This document shows, piece by piece, positions 9,401-18,407 of a DNA stretch of 64,000 nucleotides. Positions within the stretch are counted from its first letter, which is position 1. Every line of letters starts with the position of its first letter. The stretch covers positions 3,410,001 through 3,474,000 of the forward strand of contig NZ_CP124616.1 in assembly GCF_029958925.1 (NCBI RefSeq), in the 5' to 3' direction. A program made the position numbers and the translations under genes. The notes under the pieces were generated by a model, which was not told the DNA's origin, did no database searches, and saw only the letters and a list, made by a program, of their open reading frames with translations. This stretch comes from Tropicibacter oceani. GTDB lineage: Bacteria; Pseudomonadota; Alphaproteobacteria; Rhodobacterales; Rhodobacteraceae.

Positions 9401-9564
9401 GCCTGCGCAAGGAACACGAACTGCACGGACGCCGTTACAGCCGCAATCTTGGGGTTGGCCTGGCCCTTGCGGCGCTGGTGGCGATCTTTTTCGGCATGAC
9501 AATGGTCAAGGTCACGAGGGGCGATTACCAAATGCAACCATCCGAGGTGCAAAATGGCAATTGA
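9397..9564 (+). CDS. Small single-span membrane protein in the oxidase operon (CoxF-like)
   Basis: A 55-aa ORF whose ATG overlaps the ctaB stop (ATGA) and whose 3' end overlaps ctaG by 11 nt, so it is translationally coupled on both sides. It starts M-S-L-R-K-E-H-E-L-H, has a basic segment (R-R-Y-S-R-N), one helix at about residues 18-38 and a short polar tail. Small proteins at exactly this place between ctaB and ctaG in Rhodobacterales are usually annotated as cytochrome c oxidase assembly or CoxF proteins. Its function is not established. Confidence 0.75.
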   Translation: MSLRKEHELHGRRYSRNLGVGLALAALVAIFFGMTMVKVTRGDYQMQPSEVQNGN

Positions 9565-10138
9565 CGCAAAAAACAAGACTGTCCTGCAACTGGTCGGCGT
9601 GGTGACCTTCATGGGCGCCATGGGCTGGGCCTCTGTCCCGCTGTACAGCTGGTTCTGTGCGGTCACCGGCTATGGCGGCTCGACCAGCGTGGCAACCGCC
9701 GCCAGCGACACCATCCTGGACAGGACAATCAAGGTGCGCTTCGACGCGTCCAAGGAAAAATCGCTGGCCTGGGAATTCAAGCCCATGCAGCAGGAAATGG
9801 AACTGCGCATCGGCGAAGAGGGCCTGGCCTTTTACGAGGCGTACAACCCCACTGATCGCCCCATCGCCGGGCAGGCCACCTATAACGTGGCCCCCTTCGA
9901 TGCCGGCAACTTCTTTTACAAGATCGAATGCTTCTGCTTTACCGAGCAGGTGCTGATGCCCGGTGAGCGTGTGGAAATGCCGGTCAGCTTCTTTGTCGAT
10001 CCCGAAATCGTCGATGATCCGGACGCAAAGTTCGCAAAGCATATCACACTGTCATACACCTTCTACGAGATCGACCTGCCCGAAAACGTGCAGGCCGCTC
10101 TTGCAACCGATCCGGGCGCGCAAGCGCCTGTGAATTAA
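9554..10138 (+). CDS. ctaG: Cytochrome c oxidase assembly protein CtaG (Cox11)
   Basis: A 194-aa Cox11-family copper chaperone that delivers copper to the CuB site of subunit I. One N-terminal membrane helix (about 10-30) is followed by a periplasmic immunoglobulin-like domain. The copper-binding C-F-C-F motif (Cys126, Cys128) is present, and a further conserved Cys35 lies just after the helix. A GAGG site 6 nt upstream supports the start. Confidence 0.96.
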   Translation: MAIDAKNKTVLQLVGVVTFMGAMGWASVPLYSWFCAVTGYGGSTSVATAASDTILDRTIKVRFDASKEKSLAWEFKPMQQEMELRIGEEGLAFYEAYNPTDRPIAGQATYNVAPFDAGNFFYKIECFCFTEQVLMPGERVEMPVSFFVDPEIVDDPDAKFAKHITLSYTFYEIDLPENVQAALATDPGAQAPVN

Positions 10139-10157
10139 CGCCTAACGAGGACTGAAG

Positions 10158-10964
10158 ATGGCGCATGAAAAAAACCACGACTATCACATCCTGAACCCCT
10201 CTATCTGGCCTCTGGCCGGGTCGGTGGCCGGGTTCATCATGCTTTTCGGCGCGGTGCGGTTCTTCCACGATCACGGTCCGTGGATGCTCCTCATTGGCTT
10301 CGTTGGCGTGCTTTACGTCATGTTTGGCTGGTGGTCCGAGACCGTCGCCGAAAACAAGGCCGGTGATCACACCCCGGTGGTGCAGATCGGTCTGCGCTAC
10401 GGGTTCATCCTGTTCATCATGTCCGAGGTGATGTTCTTCTTTGCCTGGTTCTGGTCGTTCTTCAAACACGCCATGTACCCGATGCACCCCGATGGCCTGT
10501 CGCCCAAGATCGACGGTGTCTGGCCGCCGGCCGGGATCGAAACCTTTGATCCCTTCCACCTGCCGCTGATCAACACGCTGATCCTGCTGTGCTCGGGCGC
10601 CGCGGCAACCTGGGCGCACCACGCCCTGGTGCATGAAAACAACCGCGAAGACATGAAATGGGGCCTGATCCTTGCGATCGGTCTGGGCGCCATCTTCACC
10701 GTGTTCCAGGTCTACGAATACACCCACGCGGCCTTTGGCTTCTCGGGCAACATCTACGGCGCCAACTTCTTCATGGCGACCGGCTTCCACGGTTTCCACG
10801 TCGTGGTCGGGACCATCTTCCTGTTCATCTGCCTGATGCGCGTCTACGCGGGCCACTTCACGCCCAAGCAGCACATCGGCTTTGAAGCAGCGGCCTGGTA
10901 CTGGCACTTCGTCGACGTCGTGTGGCTGTTCCTCTTCGCCGCAGTCTACATCTGGGGCGGCTGA
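10158..10964 (+). CDS. ctaE: Cytochrome c oxidase subunit III
   Basis: A 268-aa seven-helix subunit III of aa3 oxidase. The N-terminus [10 protein letters not shown] and the segment [14 protein letters not shown] near 90-103 contain the conserved glutamate. The C-terminal block [10 protein letters not shown] is typical. GAGG lies upstream of the ATG. A terminator follows at 11052-11084. Confidence 0.97.
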   Translation: MAHEKNHDYHILNPSIWPLAGSVAGFIMLFGAVRFFHDHGPWMLLIGFVGVLYVMFGWWSETVAENKAGDHTPVVQIGLRYGFILFIMSEVMFFFAWFWSFFKHAMYPMHPDGLSPKIDGVWPPAGIETFDPFHLPLINTLILLCSGAAATWAHHALVHENNREDMKWGLILAIGLGAIFTVFQVYEYTHAAFGFSGNIYGANFFMATGFHGFHVVVGTIFLFICLMRVYAGHFTPKQHIGFEAAAWYWHFVDVVWLFLFAAVYIWGG

Positions 10965-11051
10965 GCCGCCTCGGGCAACCGAACGCAGGGCGGGGTTTCA
11001 CCCCGCACCCGCTTTCAGAGGTTGAACCCGGCGCAACAGAATGAAAAAAGC

Positions 11052-11084
11052 AAAGGCGCGCCTTCGGGGGCGCCTTTTCCTTTT
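11052..11084 (+). terminator. Rho-independent terminator after ctaE
   Basis: AAAGGCGC pairs with GCGCCTTT (10-nt loop) and is followed by TTTTCCTTTT. It lies 88 nt after the ctaE stop and only about 10 nt before the surf1 start. An ATG at 11041, in frame with surf1, is rejected because translation from it would run through this hairpin. Confidence 0.8.
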
Positions 11085-11094
11085 CGGAGCCGAC

Positions 11095-11766
11095 GTGAAA
11101 CGCATACTCGCCCCATTGCTTTTTGGCCTGATCGGCGCCGCGATCCTCGTGGCGCTGGGAACCTGGCAGATGCAGCGCCTTGACTGGAAACGCGGCATCC
11201 TGGCCGAAATCGACGACAGGATCGCCGGAACCCCCGCGCCCCTGCCCCGGATGATTTCCCCCTCGGACCAGAAATACATGCCCGTCACCCTGACCGGCAC
11301 CATCGAGGACAAGGCCCTGTTCGTCCTGGTCTCGGCCAAGGTGGTCGGTGCCGGCTGGCGGGTGATCTCTGCGATGACCACGGCGGATGGGCGCCGCGTG
11401 CTGCTGGATCGCGGCTTTGTCCCGGTCGCCGACAAATCCGCCCCGCCGCGCCCCGATCCCGTCACGGTGCTGGGCAACCTGCACTGGCCCGATGATCGCA
11501 ATGCGTCGACCCCGGACAATGACGAGGCCAAGAACACCTGGTTCGCCCGCGACATCGCCCGCATGGCCGAGGTGCTGGACACCGAACCGCTGCTGGTCAT
11601 CGCCCGCGACATCACCCCGCCCGACCCCGGGCTGACCGTTTTGCCGGTGGACTCCGCCGGCATTCCGAACGATCACCTGCAATACGCCATCACCTGGTAT
11701 TCGCTTGCCGTGGTATGGCTGCTCATGACCGGCGCGCTGATCTGGCGCCGCAGCAAGGAAGACTGA
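11095..11766 (+). CDS. SURF1 family oxidase assembly protein
   Basis: A 223-aa SURF1/Shy1 protein involved in inserting haem a into oxidase subunit I. It has the family's two terminal helices, at about 4-24 (followed by G-T-W-Q-M-Q-R-L) and about 198-217 (W-Y-S-L-A-V-V-W-L), with a periplasmic domain between. The start is a GTG with GGAG 5 nt upstream. Because it lies just past a strong terminator, its expression must come from readthrough or a promoter within the hairpin region. thrC begins 4 nt after its stop. Confidence 0.88.
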   Translation: MKRILAPLLFGLIGAAILVALGTWQMQRLDWKRGILAEIDDRIAGTPAPLPRMISPSDQKYMPVTLTGTIEDKALFVLVSAKVVGAGWRVISAMTTADGRRVLLDRGFVPVADKSAPPRPDPVTVLGNLHWPDDRNASTPDNDEAKNTWFARDIARMAEVLDTEPLLVIARDITPPDPGLTVLPVDSAGIPNDHLQYAITWYSLAVVWLLMTGALIWRRSKED

Positions 11767-11770
11767 CCGC

Positions 11771-13159
11771 ATGCGTTACATTTCGACCCGTGGCCAAAGC
11801 CCCTCCCTGAGTTTCGAAGAGGCGATGCTGTCCGGCCTTGCCCGCGATGGCGGCCTTTATGTGCCCGAAACCATCCCGCAGATGAGCGAAGCCGATATTC
11901 GCGCCCTGCACGGGCTATCCTACGAAGAGGTCGCCTTTCGTGTCATGCGCCCCTTTGTCGGCGATGGCTTCACCGACGAGGTCTTCGCTGACCTGATCGC
12001 CAAGGCCTATGCGGGCTTTGGTCATGGCGCGCGCGCGCCGCTGGTGCAACTGGCCCCCGGTCATTTCCTGCTCGAACTGTTCCACGGCCCCACGCTGGCC
12101 TTCAAGGATTTCGCCATGCAGCTGATCGGTCAGCTGTTCCAAGAGGCTTTGGAACGGCGCGGCGAACGTGTGACCATTGTCGGCGCGACCTCGGGCGATA
12201 CCGGGTCAGCGGCGATCGAGGCGTTCAAGGGCCTTGATGCGGTCGATGTCTTTATCCTGTACCCGCATGGCCGGGTGTCCGAAGTGCAGCGTCGCCAGAT
12301 GACCACGCCCAGCGAAAGCAACGTGCACGCACTGGCGATGAACGGCCATTTCGACGACTGTCAGGCCCGCCTGAAAGACATGTTCAACCACTTTGAATTC
12401 CGCGACAAGGTGCGGCTTGCCGGGGTCAACAGCATCAACTGGGCGCGGGTTCTGGCGCAGGTGGTTTACTATTTCTCGTCCGCCGTGTCGCTGGGCGCGC
12501 CGGATCGCAAGGTCAGCTTCACGGTGCCCACCGGCAACTTTGGCGACATCTTCGCAGGCTACATCGCCAAGCGCATGGGCCTGCCCATCGACCGGTTGAT
12601 CGTGGCGACCAACCAGAACGACATCCTGCACCGCTGCCTTGCGACGGGGGGTTACCAGACCTCCAAGGTGCATCCGTCGATCAGCCCGTCGATGGATATC
12701 CAGGTGTCCTCGAACTTTGAACGCGCGCTGTTCGATGCCTATGGCCGCGACGGCAATGCCGTGGCGCAGCTGATGGCTGAACTCAAGGATGGCGGGTTCC
12801 ACGTCAGCCAGGGCGCGCTAGAGGCGCTGCGCGAGCATTTCGATTCTGGCCGCGTGTCCGAGGACGAAACCCTGCAGACCATCGCCCTGGCGCAAAAGAC
12901 CATGGGCGAATTGCTGTGCCCGCATTCCGCCATCGGCGTGCGCGTCGGCGAGGCGATGCGCGATCCGGCCACCCCGATGATCACCCTGGCCACCGCCCAT
13001 CCGGCGAAATTTCCCGACGCGGTGGAAAAGGCCAGCGGCATCCGCCCGCCCCTTCCATCCCGCATGGCAGACCTGTATGAGCGTCCCGAACGCGTGACAC
13101 GGGTCGCCAATGACCTGACCGCGCTCGAAACCCTGATATCGGAGCGTATCGCCAAGTGA
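11771..13159 (+). CDS. thrC: Threonine synthase
   Basis: A 462-aa PLP enzyme converting O-phosphohomoserine to threonine. The N-terminus M-R-Y-I-S-T-R-G matches the class of ThrC found in proteobacteria and fungi. The PLP lysine is Lys112 in T-L-A-F-K-D-F, and G-A-T-S-G-D-T-G-S-A-A near 144-154 binds the phosphate. It overlaps the M16 peptidase gene by 4 nt and follows surf1 closely, the usual Rhodobacterales order. Confidence 0.97.
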   Translation: MRYISTRGQSPSLSFEEAMLSGLARDGGLYVPETIPQMSEADIRALHGLSYEEVAFRVMRPFVGDGFTDEVFADLIAKAYAGFGHGARAPLVQLAPGHFLLELFHGPTLAFKDFAMQLIGQLFQEALERRGERVTIVGATSGDTGSAAIEAFKGLDAVDVFILYPHGRVSEVQRRQMTTPSESNVHALAMNGHFDDCQARLKDMFNHFEFRDKVRLAGVNSINWARVLAQVVYYFSSAVSLGAPDRKVSFTVPTGNFGDIFAGYIAKRMGLPIDRLIVATNQNDILHRCLATGGYQTSKVHPSISPSMDIQVSSNFERALFDAYGRDGNAVAQLMAELKDGGFHVSQGALEALREHFDSGRVSEDETLQTIALAQKTMGELLCPHSAIGVRVGEAMRDPATPMITLATAHPAKFPDAVEKASGIRPPLPSRMADLYERPERVTRVANDLTALETLISERIAK

Positions 13160-14418
13160 CCGTCCAGACCGCCACGCTGCCCAACGGCTTTCGCATCGTC
13201 ACAGAAAACATGCCGGGGCTGCAATCCGCCGCCCTTGGCATCTGGGTCACCGCAGGCGGGCGCCACGAACGCCCCGAACAGAACGGCATCGCGCATTTCC
13301 TGGAACACATGGCGTTCAAGGGCACCAAGCGGCGCAGCGCCCTGCAGATCGCCGAGGAAATCGAGGATGTCGGCGGCTATATCAACGCCTATACCTCGCG
13401 CGAGGTGACGGCCTATTACGCCCGCGTTCTGGGCGCCGATACCGAACTGTCGCTGGACGTGATTGCCGACATCCTGCGCAACCCGGTCTTTGACCCCAAG
13501 GAAATCGAGACCGAACGTCACGTGATCCTTCAGGAAATCGGCCAGGCCCACGACACGCCCGACGACGTGATCTTTGACTGGTTGCAGGAAAAGGCCTATC
13601 CGGGCCAGGCGCTGGGCCGCACCATCCTTGGCGAACAAGAGCGCGTGAACGCCTTTCAGCGCGATGACCTGTCGCGCTTTGTCGATGAACACTATGGCCC
13701 CGATCAGCTGATCCTCTCGGCCGCCGGCGCGGTCGATCACGACCTGCTGGTCGCCCAGGCCGAAACCCTGTTCGGCGACATGGTGCCGCGCACCGCCGGT
13801 ACCGCCGAACCCGGCACCTTTTCCGGCGGCGAAAGCCGCCACCAGAAGGATCTGGAACAGGCGCATTGGGCGCTGGCCTTCGAAGGTCCGGGCTATCGCG
13901 ATCCGGCCTTTTACACCGCGCAGATCTATTCCCTGGCCCTGGGCGGCGGCATGTCGTCCCGCCTGTTCCAGGAAATCCGCGAAAAACGCGGGTTGTGCTA
14001 CACCATCTTTGCCCAAAGCGGCGCCTATGCCGACACCGGCATGACCACCATCTACGCCGGCACCTCGGGCGAGGAAGTCGGCGAACTGGCCACCATCACC
14101 ATCGACGAAATCAAGCGCGCCGCCGACGACATGACCCAGGTCGAGGTCGACCGCGCCCGCGCGCAGATGAAGGCCGGGCTGCTCATGGGGCTCGAAAGCC
14201 CCTCCAGCCGCGCCGAACGCATGGCCCGGATGATCCAGATCTGGGGCAAGGTCCCCCCGATCGAGGAAACCGTCGCCAAGATCGACGCGGTGACCCTGAA
14301 GGACGTGCGCCGCTTTGCCGAACTGCAGGCCGTGCAGGCCCCCGCCGCGATGGCACTATATGGCCCGGTGGCGGGCGCGCCCTCGCTGGAGGACCTGCAA
14401 GCGAGACGCACCGCATGA
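13156..14418 (+). CDS. M16 family zinc peptidase (processing-peptidase-like)
   Basis: A 420-aa insulinase-family protein close to the mitochondrial processing peptidase beta subunit. The inverted zinc motif H-F-L-E-H is at residues 47-51, with the distal glutamate region (E-I-E-T-E-R-H-V-I-L-Q-E-I) near 116-128. The C-terminal half is the second M16 domain. Translation starts at a GTG overlapping the thrC stop by 4 nt, and its own stop overlaps the next ATG by 4 nt, so the three genes are coupled. The substrate is unknown. Confidence 0.93.
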   Translation: MTVQTATLPNGFRIVTENMPGLQSAALGIWVTAGGRHERPEQNGIAHFLEHMAFKGTKRRSALQIAEEIEDVGGYINAYTSREVTAYYARVLGADTELSLDVIADILRNPVFDPKEIETERHVILQEIGQAHDTPDDVIFDWLQEKAYPGQALGRTILGEQERVNAFQRDDLSRFVDEHYGPDQLILSAAGAVDHDLLVAQAETLFGDMVPRTAGTAEPGTFSGGESRHQKDLEQAHWALAFEGPGYRDPAFYTAQIYSLALGGGMSSRLFQEIREKRGLCYTIFAQSGAYADTGMTTIYAGTSGEEVGELATITIDEIKRAADDMTQVEVDRARAQMKAGLLMGLESPSSRAERMARMIQIWGKVPPIEETVAKIDAVTLKDVRRFAELQAVQAPAAMALYGPVAGAPSLEDLQARRTA

Positions 14419-15005
14419 TGCTAAGGGCCAGGCGCAAGTTGAAACTTGAAACCGAGCGTCTGACGCTCCGCCCCCCTGTGCATTCCGATTTCACCCCCTG
14501 GGCCAACCTGCGCCGCGAAAGCCGCGATTTCCTGACCCCGTGGGAGCCGACCTGGGCCGACGACCACCTGTCGCGCCGCGCTTTCACCAACCGCGTCTAT
14601 TGGGCCTCGCGGTCGATCAACGGCGCCAGCGCCCTGCCGCTGTTCCTGGTCCGCCGCGATGACGAAGCCTTGCTGGGCGCCATCACGCTGGACAACATCC
14701 GGCGCGGGCCGGCGCAATCGGGCACCTTGGGATATTGGGTGGGCGAACGCTATGCCCGCCGCGGCTACATGTCCGAGGCGATCCTGGCCGTGGTGCACCA
14801 TGCCTTTGAAAAGATGGACCTGAGCCGGATCGAGGCCGCCTGCCTGCCGGAAAACCAGCCGTCGCGCGGGCTGCTGGAACGGTCGGGTTTCAAATACGAA
14901 GGCGTCGCGCAAAGCTATCTTCAGATCAACGGCCGCTGGCGCACCCATGTGCTTTATGCCGCCCTGCGCGGCGATCGGCGCGGCAAGACCACGGTCGGGC
15001 TGTAA
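14415..15005 (+). CDS. GNAT N-acetyltransferase, RimJ/RimL type
   Basis: A 196-aa acetyltransferase of the ribosomal-protein-alanine N-acetyltransferase family. After the N-terminal strand L-E-T-E-R-L-T-L-R-P-P, the acetyl-CoA loop reads Y-A-R-R-G-Y-M-S-E-A near 117-126, and the N-Q-P-S-R-G-L-L-E-R-S-G-F segment follows at about 155-167. The ATG at 14415 overlaps the peptidase stop; the reading frame is open far upstream, but that part is antisense-like noise inside the peptidase gene. The acceptor protein is unknown. Confidence 0.9.
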   Translation: MMLRARRKLKLETERLTLRPPVHSDFTPWANLRRESRDFLTPWEPTWADDHLSRRAFTNRVYWASRSINGASALPLFLVRRDDEALLGAITLDNIRRGPAQSGTLGYWVGERYARRGYMSEAILAVVHHAFEKMDLSRIEAACLPENQPSRGLLERSGFKYEGVAQSYLQINGRWRTHVLYAALRGDRRGKTTVGL

Positions 15006-15102
15006 CGCCCACAGCCTGCCCAATCGGGCGCCATGGCGGGCGCAACCGACAGCACCTGCGCGGCGCCCAACCCCAGGCGACCGGGAATTGATCCCCCAGC
15101 AC

Positions 15103-15130
15103 TTGGCGAAATCCGCCAACGCGCTATCCT
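15103..15130 (+). promoter_or_regulatory. Candidate sigma-70 promoter for the MBL-fold gene
   Basis: TTGGCG, 16 nt, TATCCT, ending 28 nt upstream of the ATG at 15158 within a 152-nt gap. It is a moderate consensus match only. Confidence 0.35.
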
Positions 15131-15157
15131 GACTTGTATTCACAGGGGGAGTAGTCC

Positions 15158-16000
15158 ATGCGTCGTTTGATTGCTTTGCTGATGTCCGGCCTGCTTGGCC
15201 TTGCCTTCACCCTTCCGGCGCAGGCCCAGGACCAGCGCCGCCCCAGCCACTGCATCGCCATCGCCGACGCCGCCCCCGGCCTGACCTACCTGCACAAGGC
15301 CGCCTGGACCGATCCGGTGCCGCAATACACCGTGCGCCTGCAATACCTGGCCCATGCCTCGTTCCTGATCCAGACCCCGGGCGGGTTGAACGTGGTGACC
15401 GATTTCACCGGGTTCATCGGCAACACCCGAATGATCCCCGACGTCGTCACCATGAACCACGCCCACGACACCCATTGGACCCCCGCCCCCGACCCGGCCA
15501 TTCCGCATGTGCTGCAAGGCTGGGGCGAAACCCACGGCACGGGCATCACCCATCACCTCGACCTTGGCGAAATGCTGGTGCGCAACGTGTCTACGGACAT
15601 CCGCTCGCAATTCGGCGGGCGCGAGGACAAGGGCAACTCGATCTTCATCTTCGAGGTCGAAGGCCTGTGCATCGGCCACCTTGGCCATCTGCACCACGAA
15701 CCGACACCGGAACAATACGCTGCCCTCGGGCGCATAGACGTGCTGATGGTGCCGGTCGATGGCGGCTATACCCTGCCGCTGCCCACGGTGATGCGCGTAG
15801 TCGAACGTCTGAAATCCTCGGTCGTGATTCCGATGCACTGGTTCTCGGATGGCGCGCTTGGCGCCTTCCTCGACGGGATGAGCGGCAGCTTTGCCATCGA
15901 CTACGTCGACACTCCGTATCTCGAAGTCTCGCTACGTAGCCTGCCCAACCGTCCCACCATCACGGTGCTGCGCCCGAACTGGCTGCGCGACCCGCGCTGA
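15158..16000 (+). CDS. Exported metallo-beta-lactamase-fold hydrolase
   Basis: A 280-aa protein with a clear signal peptide (hydrophobic 4-19, cleavage A-Q-A-Q near 23-24). It belongs to the UlaG/L-ascorbate-lactonase-like branch of the MBL superfamily: Y-L-A-H-A-S-F-L near 63-70, metal motif H101-A-H103-D104-x-H106, then G-H-L-G-H-L-H-H near 173-180 and a later histidine in I-P-M-H-W-F (H227). An excellent GGGGAG site precedes the ATG. A periplasmic location is predicted; the substrate cannot be inferred. Confidence 0.85.
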   Translation: MRRLIALLMSGLLGLAFTLPAQAQDQRRPSHCIAIADAAPGLTYLHKAAWTDPVPQYTVRLQYLAHASFLIQTPGGLNVVTDFTGFIGNTRMIPDVVTMNHAHDTHWTPAPDPAIPHVLQGWGETHGTGITHHLDLGEMLVRNVSTDIRSQFGGREDKGNSIFIFEVEGLCIGHLGHLHHEPTPEQYAALGRIDVLMVPVDGGYTLPLPTVMRVVERLKSSVVIPMHWFSDGALGAFLDGMSGSFAIDYVDTPYLEVSLRSLPNRPTITVLRPNWLRDPR

Positions 16001-16020
16001 GCCCTTCCAATTGCTCCAAA

Positions 16021-16048
16021 TATCCCGGGGTCCGGGGCAGAGCCCCGG
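16021..16048 (+). repeat. Short extragenic GC-rich hairpin element
   Basis: After an AAATATCCCGGGGT block, CCGGGGC pairs with GCCCCGG across a 3-nt loop. Elements of the form aatatcccgggg...ccggggcagagccccgg are familiar between genes in Rhodobacteraceae genomes. No T-run follows, so it is called a repeat-like element, not a terminator. Confidence 0.4.
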
Positions 16049-16143
16049 CCTGCGGGTGCCAAAGCCGCTGACCTCGACGGTCAAAGACAGGGTCTTGGGC
16101 CTGCGCCGCAATTCCTCTATCCCTTCGGGCAAGGAGACCCGCC

Positions 16144-17559
16144 ATGCCGCTTTGCCCCGCTGACGACAGCTTTGCCCAGACCCTTGGCGCCGCCCTGCCC
16201 CCGGACACCCTGCGCCCGGCCGAAGCGCGCCATCTCGAGGACCCGCGCGGCCGCTGGTCCAGCAGCGCGACCCACGTCGCCCTGCCCCGCTCGGTGCAAG
16301 AGGTGGCCGCCATCGTCCGGGCCTGCAACGATGCCCGTGTCGGCCTGACGCCGATCGGCGGGGGCACCGGCCTTGTCGGCGGCCAGATCCCGCGCGAAGG
16401 CCCCGCGCCCCTGCTGCTCTCGCTCGAGCGGATGAATGCCATGCGCGCCGCCTTTCCCGAAGAATACGCCCTGGTGGCCGAGGCCGGCTGCATCCTTGCC
16501 GATGTCCAAAGCGCCGCGGAACAGGTGAACCGGCTGTTCCCGCTGTCCCTGGCCTCCGAAGGATCGGCCCGGATCGGCGGATTGCTGTCCACCAATGCCG
16601 GCGGCGTGAACACCCTGCGCTATGGCAATGCCCGAGACCTGGTGCTGGGGCTCGAGGCGGTGCTGCCGGACGGGCAGGTCTGGAACGGGCTGAAACGGCT
16701 GCGCAAGGACAACACCGGGTACGACCTGCGCCACCTTCTGATCGGCGCCGAGGGCACGCTGGGGGTGATCACCGCCGCCAGCCTCAAACTCTTTCCCCGC
16801 CCCGCCGCCACCGGCACCGCGCTTTTGACCGTGACCGACCCGCAGGCCGCCTTGTCGCTTCTGACCCTGGCCAAGGGTCAGATCGGCGACGGCATCAGCG
16901 CCTTTGAACTGCTGCACCGCACGGGCTTCGACTTTCTGCGCGCCACCCTGCCCGAAATCCGCCAACCCTGGCCAATCGCGCCCGAATGGTGTGTCCTGAT
17001 CGAACTGGGCCTGTCCCAGGGCCAAAACCCGCAGGACGCGCTGGAACGCCTGTTCGCCGAAGCGCACGAGGCCGGTTTGGTACATGATGGTCTGGTCGCC
17101 CATTCCTTGCAGCAGGCCCGGGACTTCTGGACCCTGCGCGAACACATCCCCGAGGCGAACAAACGCATCGGATCTATCGCCAGCCACGACATTTCCCTGC
17201 CCCTGGGTGCCATCCCGGCCTTCATCACAAAGGCCACGCAGGCGCTGGCCGGGATCGGTGACTGGCGGATCAACTGCTTTGGCCACCTCGGCGACGGCAA
17301 CCTGCACTTCAACGTCTTTGCGCCCGAAGGCGTCAGCAAGGACAGCCTGAAGGCGCGCAGCGCCGAGGTCACGGCGCTGGTGCATGACCTGACCCATGCC
17401 ATGGACGGTTCGGTCAGTGCCGAACACGGCATCGGCCGTCACAAGGTGGCGGACCTGGAAAAATACGGCGATCCGGCCAAGCTGGCGGCCATGCGCGCGA
17501 TCAAATCCGCGCTGGACCCAAGGGGCATCATGAACCCCGGCGCCGTGCTGCGGGCCTAG
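16144..17559 (+). CDS. FAD-linked oxidase, D-2-hydroxyglutarate dehydrogenase-like
   Basis: A 471-aa flavoprotein of the GlcD/D2HGDH family (FAD_binding_4 plus FAD-oxidase C domains). The PP-loop for FAD reads G-G-G-T-G-L-V-G near 75-82, S-T-N-A-G-G-V-N-T lies near 149-157, and G-A-E-G-T-L-G-V-I near 201-209. The C-terminus has H-L-G-D-G-N-L-H-F-N (metal/substrate histidines) and ends M-N-P-G-A-V. An AAGGAG site lies 7 nt before the ATG. The likely substrate is a D-2-hydroxy acid; D-lactate is an alternative. Its 3' end overlaps the convergent transglycosylase by 4 nt. Confidence 0.88.
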   Translation: MPLCPADDSFAQTLGAALPPDTLRPAEARHLEDPRGRWSSSATHVALPRSVQEVAAIVRACNDARVGLTPIGGGTGLVGGQIPREGPAPLLLSLERMNAMRAAFPEEYALVAEAGCILADVQSAAEQVNRLFPLSLASEGSARIGGLLSTNAGGVNTLRYGNARDLVLGLEAVLPDGQVWNGLKRLRKDNTGYDLRHLLIGAEGTLGVITAASLKLFPRPAATGTALLTVTDPQAALSLLTLAKGQIGDGISAFELLHRTGFDFLRATLPEIRQPWPIAPEWCVLIELGLSQGQNPQDALERLFAEAHEAGLVHDGLVAHSLQQARDFWTLREHIPEANKRIGSIASHDISLPLGAIPAFITKATQALAGIGDWRINCFGHLGDGNLHFNVFAPEGVSKDSLKARSAEVTALVHDLTHAMDGSVSAEHGIGRHKVADLEKYGDPAKLAAMRAIKSALDPRGIMNPGAVLRA

Positions 17560-18407
17560 TTGCTGGCTGTCATGATCTGAAAGACGCAGCCATCCGACAC
17601 CAGCTGCGGCGGCGTGATGCACAGCCCGCGCGCGGTCTGGAAGGCGGCCAGCACCTTGGGCACATAGTCGCGGGTTTCGCTGTAGGGCGGCACACCGTTG
17701 TTGCTGGCGATCGAGTTTTCCCCGGCGTTATAGCCCGCCAGCACCAGGATCGGGTCGCCGTCGAACTTTTCCATCAGGAAATCCAGAAAGGCCACGCCGC
17801 CCTTGATATTCTGCGCCGCATCGAAACTGTCGCTGACGCCAAAGCGTTCGGCGGTGGCCGGCATCAGTTGCATCAGCCCCTGGGCGCCCGCATGGCTTTG
17901 CGCATCCGCACGCCCGGCCGATTCCACCGAGATCACCGCCAGCGCCAGCGCCGGCGAAACCCGGGTGCCGATGGTGGCGCGCAGAATGTCGGTGCCATGG
18001 CTGGCGGCGATTTCCTGCAGGGCCTGAAGACGCGGCGCACGCACCGATTGGCCCTGCGGCCCCTTGGACAGGCTGGCCAGCGCCGGGTCAAGCCGCCCCG
18101 GCCCGCTGGCCGACAGGTCGGGCGAAACCGCGTTCCAGAACCAGGCATAGCTGCCGCCACTGCCCGAAGGCGCGCGCGGCGCGGCGGCGGCCACGCTGGC
18201 CGGTTCCGGCGCCGGCGCAGGTTTCGTCGGCCGCACCGGCACCGCGGGTTCGGCCCGCGGCGCGATCTGCACGGTGATCCGCTTGGTCGCGCCCGGCGCG
18301 GGCGGTTTGACCCGTTTCGCGCTGAAACTGGGAAAGCTGGATTCGGCATGAACCGGCACAGCCAGCGGCAAGGCGCACAAAAATGCGATAAGGAGTCTGG
18401 GGCCCAT
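17556..18407 (-). CDS. Lytic transglycosylase (SLT domain), exported
   Basis: A 283-aa peptidoglycan-cleaving enzyme. It has a signal peptide (cleavage near H-A-E, residue 21), a Pro/Ala-rich linker (about 35-85) and a C-terminal goose-lysozyme-like SLT domain. The catalytic glutamate is Glu162 in S-V-E-S-A-G-R, followed by G-A-Q-G-L-M-Q-L-M-P near 174-183 and G-Y-N-A-G-E-N-S near 224-231. It lies divergently upstream of the pilus genes, so it may open the wall for pilus assembly; this is inference from position only. Confidence 0.9.
   Translation of the reverse strand: MGPRLLIAFLCALPLAVPVHAESSFPSFSAKRVKPPAPGATKRITVQIAPRAEPAVPVRPTKPAPAPEPASVAAAAPRAPSGSGGSYAWFWNAVSPDLSASGPGRLDPALASLSKGPQGQSVRAPRLQALQEIAASHGTDILRATIGTRVSPALALAVISVESAGRADAQSHAGAQGLMQLMPATAERFGVSDSFDAAQNIKGGVAFLDFLMEKFDGDPILVLAGYNAGENSIASNNGVPPYSETRDYVPKVLAAFQTARGLCITPPQLVSDGCVFQIMTASN

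Noticed and set aside
7448-9502. A 684-codon minus-strand frame opposite ctaC and ctaB
   Set aside because: Low-complexity His/Gln/Gly-rich antisense translation of well-identified oxidase genes.
13866-14414. N-terminal extension of the acetyltransferase frame
   Set aside because: It overlaps the M16 peptidase gene out of frame; acetyltransferase similarity begins only after 14415.
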